A DNA stretch of 64,000 nt from Trichosphaerium sp. ATCC 40318 (GCA_038496445.1 JALMLS010000215.1:124001-188000), one strand, 5' to 3'; positions 23,084 to 35,449 are shown, numbered from the stretch's first letter. Numbers and translations: made by a program. Notes: generated by a model from the letters alone, not told the origin.

Positions 23084-25570
23084 ATGCACCGCTTGTTTAC
23101 TCGTGCGTACAGCGTAAGCGCGTCAAACACCAAACATGAATGGTCTACGCACCAACAGGATATTTTTGACTTTATTAGCAACGGTAAAGGTCATGGTTTG
23201 GTTCGTTTCAGTTATAGTTTCGAAATTATGCTTATTTGTCGTAGGTTGACGCTGTAGCAGGATCTGTAAGTACAAACTGAGTTTAAGTTTTTTTAACTCG
23301 ATTGTTAACGCTTTAATTTGTTTTTCTGGCTCACTATGAAGTAGGGAAAGACATCTACGCTGCTTGCAGGTATTTTAAATTGAAGGAAAAAAATCTTCAT
23401 TTCAAGTCGTTAAACCGCAACGATTAGCGTCAAAACGGATTTCATTAGCGCTACAACAAATGTGCACAATGTCACTAACAATTTCACTTAAAACTAGGTC
23501 TACAGCGCGCAAAAGGCTCTATATTATTCCTGGCATACAATAAAAACATACAAGAAAACCTACAAGAGAAAATAGGATACCAAGAAAACGTTCATATTTC
23601 AACATTTCATTCGTTTGGATACAAGCTTTTATCTGAAAATAACCTCATCTCATATGGTTCTAAAGTTGATCTACAACGTAAATCAAATAAAATGCGTAAT
23701 ATGGCATCATCTGAGAGTAAGTATATTCACTTGTTAATGACCACCAGTGTCAAAAAGAAAAAGGTTTTTGATTGACTTTTTTTTTCTTGTTAAACAGATT
23801 CACCTGAATTAAACTTTCGAATGCAGTAAGTAATCATTCCCTCTTTCTATTTTGTTTTAATATTTCGATGCAAGAGGTATAGTTGCTTATATGTTGGGTT
23901 TTAGGTTCAAGGTTGCAAGCATGACATCAAAGCTATTGAATAGTTATGCAATAGACAAAGATTTATCAGTGATTGGTGAGGATATGTCACTTGATACAGC
24001 AATCCACAATACCATAGCTAGATACGCATTTTTTAATTCATTTTTCATAAAGAAAATATCATCAACAGTATGCTATCATAACAATTTAGTTAAAAAAATC
24101 ACGTGATCGCTTGAAAAAGAACAAGACTTTTTTGATATTTTTTTTTGTAAAGCTGACATTTTTCAGCACGTTCTCTCCTCATGTTCTTAAAAAGCCTGAA
24201 CAAGTTGATACCCTGAAGAAATATATACCAAAGCTTCTCTCTGATTGTATTGACGATGTCTCGTCTTATGATTATGATGATATGATATGGTTACCTAATG
24301 CTTTAAAGTTAACAAACAAGCAACAATATGATTGGGTTTTTATTGACGAAGCACAAGATATTAACTCACCACAAATGCACATGATAATGAGAGTACGATA
24401 ACATTTTATCCGAATTACTAACTTTATTCTTGCCAAGTGTATAGGACAAAACACAAGAGTAATGCCAGTAGGAGACAAACATCAAGGTATTATTGTATTT
24501 TCTTTTTTTTTTTTTTTTTTTTTTTCTAACTTGTGATCAGCTATATACGGGTTTAGAGGAGCTCATATTGATGCATTATCTAAAATGCATAAGCTATTAG
24601 ATAACCACAATAGTGTTAAGGTGTTACCGCTTTACACGTGCTATAGATGCCCTCAAAAACATGTTTCTGTGGCAAAGAAGATTGTACCACATATAAAAGC
24701 ATTCAAAACAGAAAAAGGCGAGATCGGTGATAACAAGAATACAGATGCAGCACTCAACGAGATGGAAGAGGTATAGAATATCGTATTTCGGTTTAATTCA
24801 TTTCCTATCTACACTATCACGTGACTAACACGTGTTTCTTTTTCAGGGTGATCTCGTTATTTGCCGAAGAAATAAACCAATGCTTCAACTTGCATACAAT
24901 CTTTTCAAGATTCAAAAACGTGTTTCTATTGCAGGAGAGCGTGAGCTTGCTCAAAAATTCATGAATCTTATTAAAGAGTATAAGACAAAGTCGGTTGGAG
25001 ATAGAGCAGGAGCGACATTAATACGAGTACAAAAGGATAAAAAAGCGGCAAGTTATTTATAATTTTTTATTTTAGTTTTTTGATTTTCTGATTCTCGTCT
25101 TTAGAAGTTAGCTCAGCTTCATAAGCAAAGATTATTTCATCAAGTACCGTTCTTGAGCGATTTTTATGATACTGTTTTTGAGATTTTACGTGATGAAGGG
25201 TCAGTAGAAGGCCTTGAAAAATTTGTTAAGCAAACTTTTCATGAAATGGAAAATCCTGAAATTGAAGGCAACTCTATTAGGTATACCGTCTTATAATTCT
25301 CTTAATATACCACGTTTATTTACACTTTACTATAGATGTTCAAGTGTACATCGTGCTAAAGGTCGTGAAGCATCAAGAGTATGGTTGGTTGAGCCATCCT
25401 CGACTTTTTATGAGTTTCCTAGTCATCCAAAAGATGTTAATGATTATGATATAAATCAAGAGAATAATGCACTTTATGTTGCTCTAACGAGGAGTAAGAG
25501 TGATTTATATATTGTAAATGATAGTATGAAAGAACTAAATGCAAAGTTCCATAGATGGAACCCTCAGTAA
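23084..25570 (+). CDS. UvrD/Rep-type superfamily 1 DNA helicase, possibly mitochondrial
   Basis: ATP-driven 3'-5' DNA helicase. ATG at 23084 gives MHRLFTRAYSVSASNTKHEW, basic and hydroxylated like a mitochondrial presequence. Motifs in order across exons: Q/TxxQ region (STHQQDIFDFI), Walker A AVAGSGKTSTLLAG, Ia FLAYNKNIQENL, STFHSFGYKLL, Walker B WVFIDEAQDINSPQ, motif III VGDKHQAIYGFRGA, IV-type LPLYTCYRCPQKHV, V SSVHRAKGREASRVW, VI NALYVALTRSK. All catalytic motifs are present. The YGFRGA and CYRCP wording resembles FBH1-like and bacterial UvrD-family proteins. At least nine introns; one contains a run of over 20 T (near 24505) and another has TCACGTGA-type palindromes. The GTG-started extension to 23027 was not used. 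Confidence 0.88.
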
Positions 25571-27152
25571 TAAAGAGATTTGCCGGTTTTAACGTTAAGC
25601 CTTGTTAGATTGTGATATAAGGAAAAAAAAACCCAATTCTTTGCATTATTTGTTGAGATTGATTATGTGAGTTACAGCTAATACATCTCCTGTTTTTTTA
25701 CAACTTTCATGTAAGGTAGGGGCTACTAAGGTCCCAACCATTTCTGGCTGCGCTAACAACATACCGTTATTTCGGGGCAAATTGAAGAGCAAATAAATGC
25801 ACTTTTATCTGAGACTCGACCTGTCGCATGACAGACTACCATTAGAAAAAAAAAAGTGTTAACACCAATTACTATCGTGGTACGACAGATATAAATAAGC
25901 TTAGCCTTGCAAACAATGTAATTTTTGCAAATGTCTCAAATGCACAATTTCAAAAAAAACGGTGCGTTGAACTAGTGGTAGGTTCATTCTTTAAAATTAT
26001 ATATAATATTCAAACTATACTTTACAATGCTAACGCATATTGTGATTGACTGTCTTTAGTACATAACACTTTTGAGGGTAATGCAAACTACATATGCAGT
26101 GCACAAGAATATCAGTACAGTGGACATCAGAAGGAATAATTTTTATTCGAAAGTACAAAGTCTAGGTGCTAGAGTTTGTCTTTAGAGGTATTCGTTTGAC
26201 CAACTAAAAGGCCACCAAATCCAATATTACTTGTTTCGGAGTAATGTCAGCGGCCAATAGTTGTTATCACATGTACACTTTTTTTTCAATAGAAAAATCG
26301 ATGGGCTTGTCCAAAAGATGACTCATCATTGGCAAGATATGTAAAGAAGTGTTCTTTACCGCCTTTTGGCTCACATGTAGGCTAGACTTCCTTATAGATG
26401 GTATTGGCGTTTAACAAAAAATAATTTAATTCAAAATACTTTGGGAATTATTTTTGAAAACAGTACTGTGAGATACAGCTTGAGGTTAGTAGAATAGCCT
26501 TATCTTGTTGATACCTTTTTGTTAAAAACATTGGCCCAACGTGTATAAGCTACACCTTGACCAACGATTTTAAAGGACAATACGTACGCGAAGGTCAGCA
26601 AAAGACATTTCGTCTGAATTTTTTTTTTTCTTTTTCAAAAACTAGCGTAGAAACTTTTCGTGTACATACATTGCCCCACTTTCTAACTCACAAACCGCTA
26701 CCCTTGCCATAATAAAAACATTGCAAACAAGCGGATAAATGGAGATTTTTGGTAAAACAATTAGCGACTCCCCGACTGTCATTCCGCGTATACTGGCCAC
26801 GTGGTTACTTACAATAAGTAATTTTATGTTTTTTCTAAATCAAGCGTATGACGCACTTGTTTTCAATCACAGAGCCTTTAAATAGTAAGGACAATATATA
26901 TCACGTGATCAACTGTTTTTATTTTACTTAGTAATTATTTACTTTTCGTTCGAAAGTTGTTACGCTTTCTCTAACTAGCGCTAGTAATTATTATTATAAT
27001 TACAAGTAGTAACGCGAAAACATTGACTGCCATAACATAATCATGAACTAGCGCTGCCGATGAAACCGTAAGTGCGCCATTCACAATACCTTAACCTTTT
27101 TTTAAAACTTCCCTGCTATAGCGATTGAAACAACACTTCCTCGCTTTCTATA
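25571..27152. other. Long intergenic region, nothing recognised
   Basis: About 1.6 kb without a convincing ORF, RNA gene or repeat. Two CACGTG palindromes (near 26798 and 26904) lie upstream of the CBM6/lectin gene. Confidence 0.5.
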
Positions 27153-28765
27153 ATGCAGAACCTCACGCTATTAGCATTAGCTTGCTTTATCGCTGTAGTT
27201 TACACACAATGGAACCCAAGACATCCCGGTTGGACCGATAGTTACTCACGTGGTGGCAGATGCTGGTGCCTATCAACTAACTTCGATCATGACCTCGATG
27301 ATATTACAAAAGTATGGTATGTAATTAACGGAGTAAGACGCAACATCAGAACGGTTTGCGAAGAACTAGATATGCATCCAGATAAATTACCCTTCAGAAA
27401 CGGCATCGATCCTCCGTACAATGACATTCAATGCGGAAATGGCCCACCTAACACTGCGGCTGATGAAACTGGGTGCCCTGGAAGAACCGATCTAGGACCA
27501 AGCGGATGTAATGTTATTGGTGACACGTGGGATACAGCATGGCTCGCTTCAAGACCAATCTTTGGTGGATCTGCAACACCTACGCCTTCAATGGCCCCTC
27601 CTGTGACCCAAAATAGCGCTCCTGGTATTATTGAAGCTGAAGATTTTGAAGGGTACTTTGACGGGACTGCTCCAAACAGAGGTACTTTTTTATGTCTTTG
27701 AAACAAACAGTCATCTTTTTTACCTGACAGAAAACGTTCATTTTAATTTTTTGAACTCCGGCTGCACGTGTTTTTTTGAACAGTTTGTTTGCTAACCTAG
27801 TTTTTTTATAGGTGGTCAGGCATGCGGAAATAGCCAAAGTTCCGGAAACCTAGTGGATATGCAAATCACTGGAGACTCTACTGGTGGTTGTAATGTCGGT
27901 TGGGTTGAAAGTGGCGAATGGTTGGAATATACTGTTAATTTCGCTGCTACTGGCGTTTACACTTTTGAACCTCGTGTTGCTGCCCGTAGTGGTACAAAAA
28001 CCCTTACTATTAGTATTGATGGAGTTGTGAGTGGTTCTGTAACATACCCAGCAACTGGAGGTATGCATCGTGAAACTTTAAAATTTTTAGACGCCAGTTA
28101 TGTTTTTTGTTCCTGTTCTCATTATTTTCCTAGCATGGCAAACATATACCTCTCCTTCAGCTAGTCTCGGTCAAGTGACCGCTGGAACTCATACAGTCCG
28201 TGTAACATTCACGTCAGGAAGTCAAAACTTGAACTTCATTGAGTTCAAAACTTCCGCGAGTTTTGTTACTCTACAAAAGGGAAACAGTATTGGGTTTGCT
28301 CTTGAGGGTGTATCAGGTAATGTACAACTCGGTGGGTTTGACGCTTCAAGTGTTACTCAACAATGGAATGAAATATCACGTGGTGGAGGCTTTTACTCTT
28401 ACCAATTGAATGGTGTCAATGAATGTATTGATGCTGGCAACGGTGGCTCCAACAGTCAAAATGTAGCCACAGCAACATGTGACAGCAGTAATCAAAACCA
28501 ACACTGGAACAAAGGTACGATTTAAATCGATTCATTCAAGAAACAAAGCTGCTATTAAGCCGAGGGCAACGATCTTTGCTTGGTTAGAATTTGGGTTGAC
28601 CCTTTGTTAGTTGCTTTGTCAAATGGAAGCTTCAGATTAGAGAAAAGAAACGCTGCTTCACATTCAATTGATGGACATAACGGCGCTCAAGGACAAAATG
28701 TATACTTGTGGAGTTCTGACAACAACAACGGAAATCAACAGTGGGTCATTACACCTGCTCCTTAA
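27153..28765 (+). CDS. Secreted protein with CBM6 and ricin-B-type lectin domains
   Basis: Probable extracellular carbohydrate-binding protein. ATG 27153: MQNLTLLALACFIAVVYTQ is a signal peptide. Residues about 20-135 form an unrecognised Trp/Cys-rich domain (WNPRHPGWTDSYSRGGRCWC, CGNGPPNTAADETGCPGR). After a Pro/Thr linker comes a CBM6-like domain: IIEAEDFEGYFDG, NVGWVESGEWLEYTVNF, YTFEPRVAARSG, AWQTYTSPSASLGQV, GTHTVRVTF, LNFIEFKT. A beta-trefoil lectin follows with three QxW-like ends (QQWNEIS, NQHWNK, NQQWVITPAP-stop). Introns: GTACTT after PNRG, GTATGC...CCTTAG giving ATG-AWQ, and GTACGA...ATTAAG giving NK-AEGNDLC. No catalytic domain is evident, so it may be a lectin, cell-wall protein or food-capture protein. 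Confidence 0.82.
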
Positions 28766-29235
28766 ACAAATTCAATAAATTACCTTTAAGTACCTTCTGC
28801 TGTGCTACCTTTATTAATGTTGATAATCACGTGCGTTTGCCCAAAACAGAAAAAGTTCATTCAATTAGTAGTACTTCAAATACAGCTGGAGCTTTTGTTT
28901 GAGGTGTCCGTAGCACGGTCTTGTTTAAGCATGCTACAAATATTAAATTGGAGCCGAAGTCAATTTTTGTGCACAATTACGTAATTTCCATTTTACAATG
29001 TTTTACAGTATTTGTTTCAGTTGTAAAGCCGTGGCTTTTGCATTGTTGCTACAAGAAAAACTGTTATGGGTTCTATTCATTAGGTGCCTACTTCTATTGA
29101 CTTGTATTACGTAAGTAACAGTGCTACTTGAAGCAAGTAAATACCATAGGGATAAATAAATTTACATTGACTTGTATTACTTAAGTAACTCAGACGTTGC
29201 TCAAAGTAAAAGTAAATAACATAGAGATGCCTGCC
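28766..29235. promoter_or_regulatory. Upstream region of receptor-like copy 2 with duplicated element
   Basis: ATTGACTTGTATTAC(G/T)TAAGTAAC occurs at about 29096-29119 and again at about 29166-29189, and a third time at about 31730-31752 before copy 3. The element therefore travels with the gene family and is a candidate promoter or untranslated-leader element. It is not evident upstream of copy 1. Confidence 0.55.
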
Positions 29236-31158
29236 ATGTATGGTGCTTGCCTGTTTCTATCCGTATTAATTGGGATTTCATTGTCAAAATTGATAATTAC
29301 TAATAACGGTACGACATTACAAAAAGAAACAGGGCTACTGTCAAAAAGGCTATTACTGTATAAATTAGTTTATTTATTACGGTGTAAATTGGGCTTTTCG
29401 GGGAGCTCACCTAAAACCTTCAGGTACCTCCGAGGAGTATGCTGCTGTCCCGTATTATTTCAAAAGAAACGCTCAAGTGTTTTTTGAAGCATTTAATGCT
29501 TCTCTTGTCACGCCACGTGATAACATAAATGTAACAGGTACAACATACATTTCCTCTTTTGAAACTCCGTTTATACTTTTGGGCTCCGTACACGTGGTGT
29601 AAGGTCTCCACTGTAATTTGGAGCATATAAAATACACGTTTATTATAGATGTCCACACGTGGACCACTTCATTACTAAACACATGCAGAAAAGTTGCGGA
29701 GAGCTGTATTTTTAGAACGCCAAGAATAGAAATTATCTCAATACTAAACACTTTGTAGGTAAAGCGGTGTTTGCTATCTATCCCGATGATCGTAAAAAGT
29801 ACATGGAATGGGAATCACAAGGTGCTATTGGTATTGTAGAGTACTTTAAATCGAGAGATGATTTAAGAGTTGGTAAAGGGACTCTAATTAAACTCAGTAC
29901 GAGAATTGGATTTCGTTGAGAAATATAATATGTATGTTTTCTTCTCTTGACGATATGTAGGCGATTTGTCAGACCTCCGCATTGTAGTGATGGCTCAAAG
30001 ACACCTCTCGTCAATACCAGATAATACAACAGTGGCTTTCTCGTACACTGAAAATCGTTGGTACACTGTCTTCAGCGGTCCATGGCTTATTGGTACTACT
30101 CACTAGTATGCTTTTACTCACGTGCGTTCTTTAGTAGCACAGGTATTCCTCATAGTACTGACGCTTGCTGCACTCGTTGTAGCAATAGTAAGGTGGGTAA
30201 ACTCAAGCAAGCGTGAGGCAAAGTTAAGTTGACTAAAGCATTGTAGATTGACACAATTTGTGACTCGGGACGGTTATCGTGTGTCACTACCAAAGGTTGC
30301 TCTGTTTATCGAAATATGTGGTAACTTTATGAGACTAGTTTGGCTCGTTCCTGATCCTCTAGGACATTTATTCTTCGTCTACAAATGGTACGCATAACCT
30401 TATGTACTAGTGCACTTGTTTGTTGAGCAGCAACTTAGCCTCAACGTTTTTATTTTCATACCAAAAACCAATAAAGTCTGACGCACCCCTTTAGGTATAA
30501 CGAGATATTCCAACTATACAATACAATGTTTTCCAACATATCTAACCTGTTGATTGTCCTGTATTGGCACGAATCGATGATTTCATTAAGTCTTGAAGTG
30601 ACACCATATTTAAAAAAACTTGCAATACCTTTTTACATCTTTTCTGGTATTATTGTCGCATTTGAGACTATAATGGCAATACTACGTGTTGTACTATTCC
30701 CAATAACAGATATATCATTTGTAATAACAGCTGGTTTCCACACAGTAACGAACACAGGAATAATGACATACTTTACAATCATAGCATACAAACTATGGAA
30801 AAGACTGAGAAGTATGAATGCAAGTGCCCGTGATAGAGGTATGATGATAAGACTATTCACACGTGTTTCAGTGACTTTATTCATTATGGTTAATCTTGGA
30901 TTAAACGGAGTTTTATATGTATTCTGGCCTCCTTTTCAATCAAATCCTGTCATTAATATTGCCTTATTAGTTGAACTTCACGTATTGTTTAACGCACTTT
31001 CTATCACACAAGCAATAAGTTTCATTCCTCCAAAAAACAAATCAACAAGTACCTCAAGTGGACAATTATCACATGGAAAAACAAAACCAAAATCAATTAA
31101 TTTGTCACGAATTGAAGAGGTTATTGATGAAACTTCAATAGTCCAATGTACTCAATAA
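29236..31158 (+). CDS. Seven-helix receptor-like membrane protein, copy 2
   Basis: Same exon order as copies 1 and 3. ATG at 29236 (an in-frame ATG lies at 29227; the later one is shared by all three copies): MYGACLFLSVLIGISLSKL. Exons then encode EEYAAVPYYFKRNAQVFFEA, AIYPDDRKKYMEWESQGAIG, DLSDLRIVVMAQRHLSSIPD, ENRWYTVFSGPWL, AQVFLIVLTLAALVVAIV, VALFIEICGNFMRLVW and the long last exon from about 30496 (MFSNISNLLIVLYW ... IPFYIFSGIIVAFETIM ... FVITAGFHTVTNTGIMTYF). The tail is Ser/Thr-rich and ends IVQCTQ. Splice donors include GTACGA and GTACTA. Intact. Tandem with copy 3, about 640 bases apart. Confidence 0.76.
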
Positions 31159-31800
31159 ATAAGTGGCAACATAAAATTAGATTTGTCAATACTGTAACAA
31201 GGAGAGGTGAATCTAGAGGAGGGTTGTTTGCTGCGGTTTTGGGAAGCTTACACAACCCTGTTGTTGTTATTTTCGTATTTCAAGAAACAATTTCTGATCC
31301 TCAGAAAAAGCTTACCACAACTGGAAGCAAATCCAATTCTAGAAGGTTTTCTATGCTCGCAAAAACGGTGTTACAAGATAGCCTTGGCATCTGTTACAAT
31401 AGATGGTGGATTAGCTAGTACATTTTCACGAACTTCTTGAATAAAACCTTTTGTTTAGATAAGGTGTTGGGAGTTTTTACCATCAAATAGCCTACAGGTT
31501 ATCTGCAACTTCTTTCAAACCAACAGTATCGCATGCTGTTACGTGTATTCCGAGTGGTTAGCTGGCTGAGATATCGTCCTAACTTTCCAATTGTTAATTG
31601 TCCTGCGTTCCTTTCAGCGAGCACAGTTGCAATAGACATTTGGTTTTTTATGAAAAATCAAGTATGGCTCTTTGTGTCTTCACGATTATGACACAGGTCT
31701 AGCAAAGTTGAATTGTTCCAATTTTTACATTGACTTGTGTTACTTAAGTAACCCACAGACGTTGCTCAAAGTAAAAATAAACAACATAGAGATGCCTGCC
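31159..31800. other. Spacer between receptor-like copies 2 and 3
   Basis: Overlapping short ORFs in two frames (31146-31440) show no recognisable domain. The end of the spacer repeats the copy 2 upstream element (ATTGACTTGT...TAAGTAAC near 31730-31752) and the leader CAGACGTTGCTCAAAGTAAA, showing that the tandem duplication included the upstream region. Confidence 0.6.
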
Positions 31801-33705
31801 ATGTATGGTGCTTACCTGTTTCTATCCGTATTAATTGGGATTTCATTGTCAAATTTAATAATTACTAATAACGGTACGACATTACTAAAAGAACGAAGAC
31901 TACGCCCATACGGCCAAGTTACAAAGTTTAGTTTATTAATACGGTTTAAACTTGTGTTTTCGGGTGCTTACTCAAAACCCTTCAAGGTACCTCCGAGGAG
32001 TATGTTGCTGTACCATATTATTTCAAAAGGAACGCTCAAGTGTTTTTTGAATCATTTAATGCTTCCCTTGTCACACCACGTGATAACATGAATGTAACAG
32101 GTACGCCATTTTTTCCTCTTTTTGAAACTCCGTTTATACTTTTGGACTCCGTGCACGTAGTGTATGGTCCCACTCTAATAATCAAGTTCCTTTAATACTC
32201 TGTTTTCGAGTGCGATGATTAACACAACAGGAGACAATTTAGAAATTAAGACGTATCCACTTATGTCATTTAATGTTGCATCGACACTAATTAATGTTGT
32301 TTATGTGATAGGCAAAGCGGTGTTTGCTCTTTATCCTGATGATCGTAAAAAGTACATGGAATGGGAATCACAAGGCGCTATTGGTATTGTAGAGTACTTT
32401 AAATCGAGAGATGATTTAAGAGTTGGTAAAGGGACTCTAGTTAAACTCAGTACGATGAACAATCTTTGTTTCTTCCTCACCTATAACTTGTAGGCGATTT
32501 GTCAGACCTCAGCATTGTAGTGATGGCTCAAAGACACCTCTCGTCAATACCAGATAATACAACAGTGGCTTTCTCGTACACTGAAAATCGTTGGTACACT
32601 GTCTTCAGTAGTCCATGGCTTATTGGTACCAGTCAAAGTTTACCGTTTCACTAACATGCGTTCTTTTAGTAGCTCAGGTATTCCTCATAGTGACAACGCT
32701 TGCTGCACTCATTGTAGCTGTTGTAAGGTATGTAAACTTGAATAAGTGCTTGCTAACAACAGCATTGTAGATTGACACAATTTGTGATTCGGGATGGCTA
32801 TCGTGTGTCACTACCAAAGGTTGCTCTGTTTATTGAAATATGTGGTAACTTTATGAGACTAGTTTGGGCTGTTCCTGATCCTTTCGGACATTTATTCTTC
32901 GTCTACAAATGGTACGCGTAAAATACATCGAACCAGAATTGTTTCTTCAGCACGTGTGACACCTACTGTTCGATCAAAATAGTGTAGAGAACTCATATTC
33001 CATTTTTTGCTTCAACTGAATTTACCACCTCATTTGTCTGTTAGGTATAACGAGGTATTCCAACTATACAACACATTGTTTCCCAACATATCCAACCTGT
33101 TGATTGTCCTGTATTGGCACGAATCGATGATTTCATTAAGTCTGGAAGTGACACCATACTTAAAAAAACTTGCAATACCTTTTTACATCTTTTCTGGTAT
33201 TCTCATCGCGTTTGAGACTATAATGGCAATACTACGTGTAGTACTATTCCCAATAACAGATATATCATTTGTAATAACAGCTGGCGTCCACACAGTAACA
33301 AACGCTGGAATAATGACATACTTTACAATCATAGCATACAAGCTATGGAGAAGACTGAGAAGTATGAATGCAAGTGCTCGTGATAGAAACATGATGATAA
33401 GATTATTCACACGTGTTTCAGTGACTTTATTCATTATGGTCAATCTTGGCTTAAATGGAGTGTTGTGGGTATTCTGGCCTCCTTTTCAATCGGATCCTGT
33501 CGTTAATATTTGCTTATTACTTGAACTTCATACATTGTTTAATGCACTTTCTATCACACAAGCAATAAGTTTCATTCCTCCAAAAAACAAAACAACAAGT
33601 ACCTCAAGTGGACAATTATCACATGGAAGAACAATATCAAAACCAATTAACTTAAGATCAAGAGTTGCAGAGGTCATTGATGAACCCTCAATTGTGCAAT
33701 ATTGA
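31801..33705 (+). CDS. Seven-helix receptor-like membrane protein, copy 3
   Basis: ATG at 31801, MYGAYLFLSVLIGISLSNL. Exons parallel copy 2: VPYYFKRNAQVFFESFNASL, ALYPDDRKKYMEWESQGAIG, DLSDLSIVVMAQRHLSSIPD, AQVFLIVTTLAALIVAVV, VALFIEICGNFMRLVWAV, then the last exon (from about 33045) with helices 3-7 and tail ending VAEVIDEPSIVQY. The PA-like core, TM segments and splice positions are conserved, so all three copies appear functional. The most variable regions among copies are the first exon and the cytoplasmic tail. Ligand and signalling partner unknown. Confidence 0.76.
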
Positions 33706-33752
33706 TGTGCTCAATAAATAACTTAGAAACTAAAGAATAAGCGCTGTATTAA

Positions 33753-33919
33753 ATGCTTATTGTAGTGGTCTTTCTAGTGCTCATACCGTTTAACTTTGTC
33801 ATACTGCAGTAACAGACGGTACGCAAGCTCTTGCTGGTGTTCACATCGTTTACCTTGGTTACACGTTAGTAACAGCTGAAGTTAGGAAAGCACTTTCTGG
33901 CGTCAATGTAAAACATTAA
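33753..33919 (+). pseudogene. Orphan LRR relic
   Basis: Reading plus strand, two LRR units remain: VTDGTQALAGVHIVYLGYT and LVTAEVRKALSGVNVKH-stop, preceded by LSSAHTV, a stop (TAA 33791-33793) and LCHTAVTD. The ALAGVHxxxL..VTD signature is that of the 53987-55447 gene. No F-box or flanking repeats remain, so this is a dead fragment of that family, 20 kb from its nearest intact relative. Confidence 0.75.
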
Positions 33920-34068
33920 GACATCAGTTACAGGGGTTTTACTATGTAACGCTCTGGTTGCTACATTTACATTCATGCTCATATTTTCAAACCCTCGTGG
34001 TTATTACCCAGTATGACAACTCAACAAGTGTACTGGAACTGTTTGTTTTGAATAAAACTTAAACATGT

Positions 34069-35321
34069 TTACATGTTGTCAGAGTAAAATGCTAGTTCTA
34101 TGGAGTCTCCAGCCGTATATAAAGTAAGAATAAAATAATACGTTGTATCTTCAAGGTCTTTAAAGGTGCCATGACACTCTCCATTTACGTAAAATTGAAC
34201 CTATCAAAGAACAACATTAGAGGTTCCGTTTGTAAAAAGGAAAGTACACTTTTCTGATCCATATCTAACAGCGTCCCAACAACATCACCTGATTTTACTT
34301 CATGTGTATTATAATGTCTAGGATCTTCTCCAGCATGATACCTTAAAAAATCAGGCATAGCTCTGGTCATCATTGCAAACCAAAAAAAGAAAAAACGTAC
34401 AGTCCATAGTTGTTACAACAAAAACATACACCTTTCTTAAATTGCTAGTCGCTCTTAGCTTTCTTTGTAGTTTTTTTAATCATACCTTTGAGCCAGGGAA
34501 GCCTCCGCTTTGTTTAACAACATCTAGCGTATCTGATACACCAACGAATAGATAGCTATCTGTAACCCAAAGAACACGTGTTAGCCAAAAATGTCTACCA
34601 GAATTATATCCAATTCCAGTCGATGCTGAAGAATGTCCCATTGATGTAGCAAATCTCTTTGATAAGAACGACCCATTCGAAAATACTAGAGAGCTGTGTA
34701 ATTCTGATAACATAGTATAGCGCCTCAAACAGTCAATGTTAGACGCCAGTACAAGAAAAAAAAAACACTAAAAAAAACAGAATCATACATCTTTCTTTGT
34801 TTGTCCTCTAGTCTTGCTACTTGAAATCGTAGTCTGTTTAACGCCACTTGAATCTCTGCTTCTTTAGCTTCGTTTTGGATATTAATCAACTCAGCAACAA
34901 TCATCCCGTGATATTTTACAATCAGTTTTTTGTTACCCTAAAATATAACTATTAACCAAAAAGACAAACGACAAAAAATACGCCTAAGGCAAGTTTTCAA
35001 CCGTTATTTTGATCACGTGGGTAGGAAAAATTTTAATCGTACTACTTTTTTAAAGGAAACATTGTTGCCGTCTCTTAGAGCTTGGTACAGAATACCTGGA
35101 TCCAATGGTTGCGTTTTTAAGCTTGATGAGTGGTGTCAACAAAAAGTACGCAATTTACCATATCTTTTTACATCAAACGTTATTTATACGCACGTGTAGT
35201 TCTGACCGCTTAAAAATAGAGCAGAAACACTTAGTTTATCGTTAATCAAACTCATTTCAATATGAACTTGTTCTCCTTGCTCTGTATCATACTTAGCGAT
35301 CTCGTATGGCTGTTCTTCCAT
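34069..35321 (-). CDS. Coiled-coil/SPRY-domain protein
   Basis: ATG at 35321 (MEEQPYEIAKYDTEQGEQ). A middle exon (about 34795-34950) reads KLIVKYHGMIVAELINI then QNEAKEAEIQVALNRLRFQV, a clear coiled coil. The C-terminal exons form a B30.2/SPRY domain: MGHSSASTGIGYNSGRHFWL, TDSYLFVGVSD, HEVKSGDVVGTLLDMDQKS, then after an intron (GTACTT...TGATAG) VQFYVNGECHGTF, YYFILTLYTAGDSIELAFYS and stop at 34069. SPRY domains are protein-recognition modules, and coiled-coil-SPRY is the TRIM C-terminal layout, but no RING or B-box was found. The join between exon 1 and the coiled coil is not fully resolved. Confidence 0.68.
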
Positions 35322-35449
35322 TGTAATTGTAGCCAGAACACTACCTGACTTAAAATGGTTTTACATAACTTAATTGAAATTGAGCGTTCTGCATGAGCTA
35401 CAAGTTTATTTACAATCAGGCAGTACAATCTATAGTTTAGATGACTCGC

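Noticed and set aside
24501-24526. Long T run as a functional element
   Set aside because: It is the T-rich 3' part of an intron in the helicase gene.
31545-31620. CCGAGTGGTTAGCTGGCTGAG, tRNA-like A box
   Set aside because: No GTTCRANNC B box at the right distance and no cloverleaf pairing.
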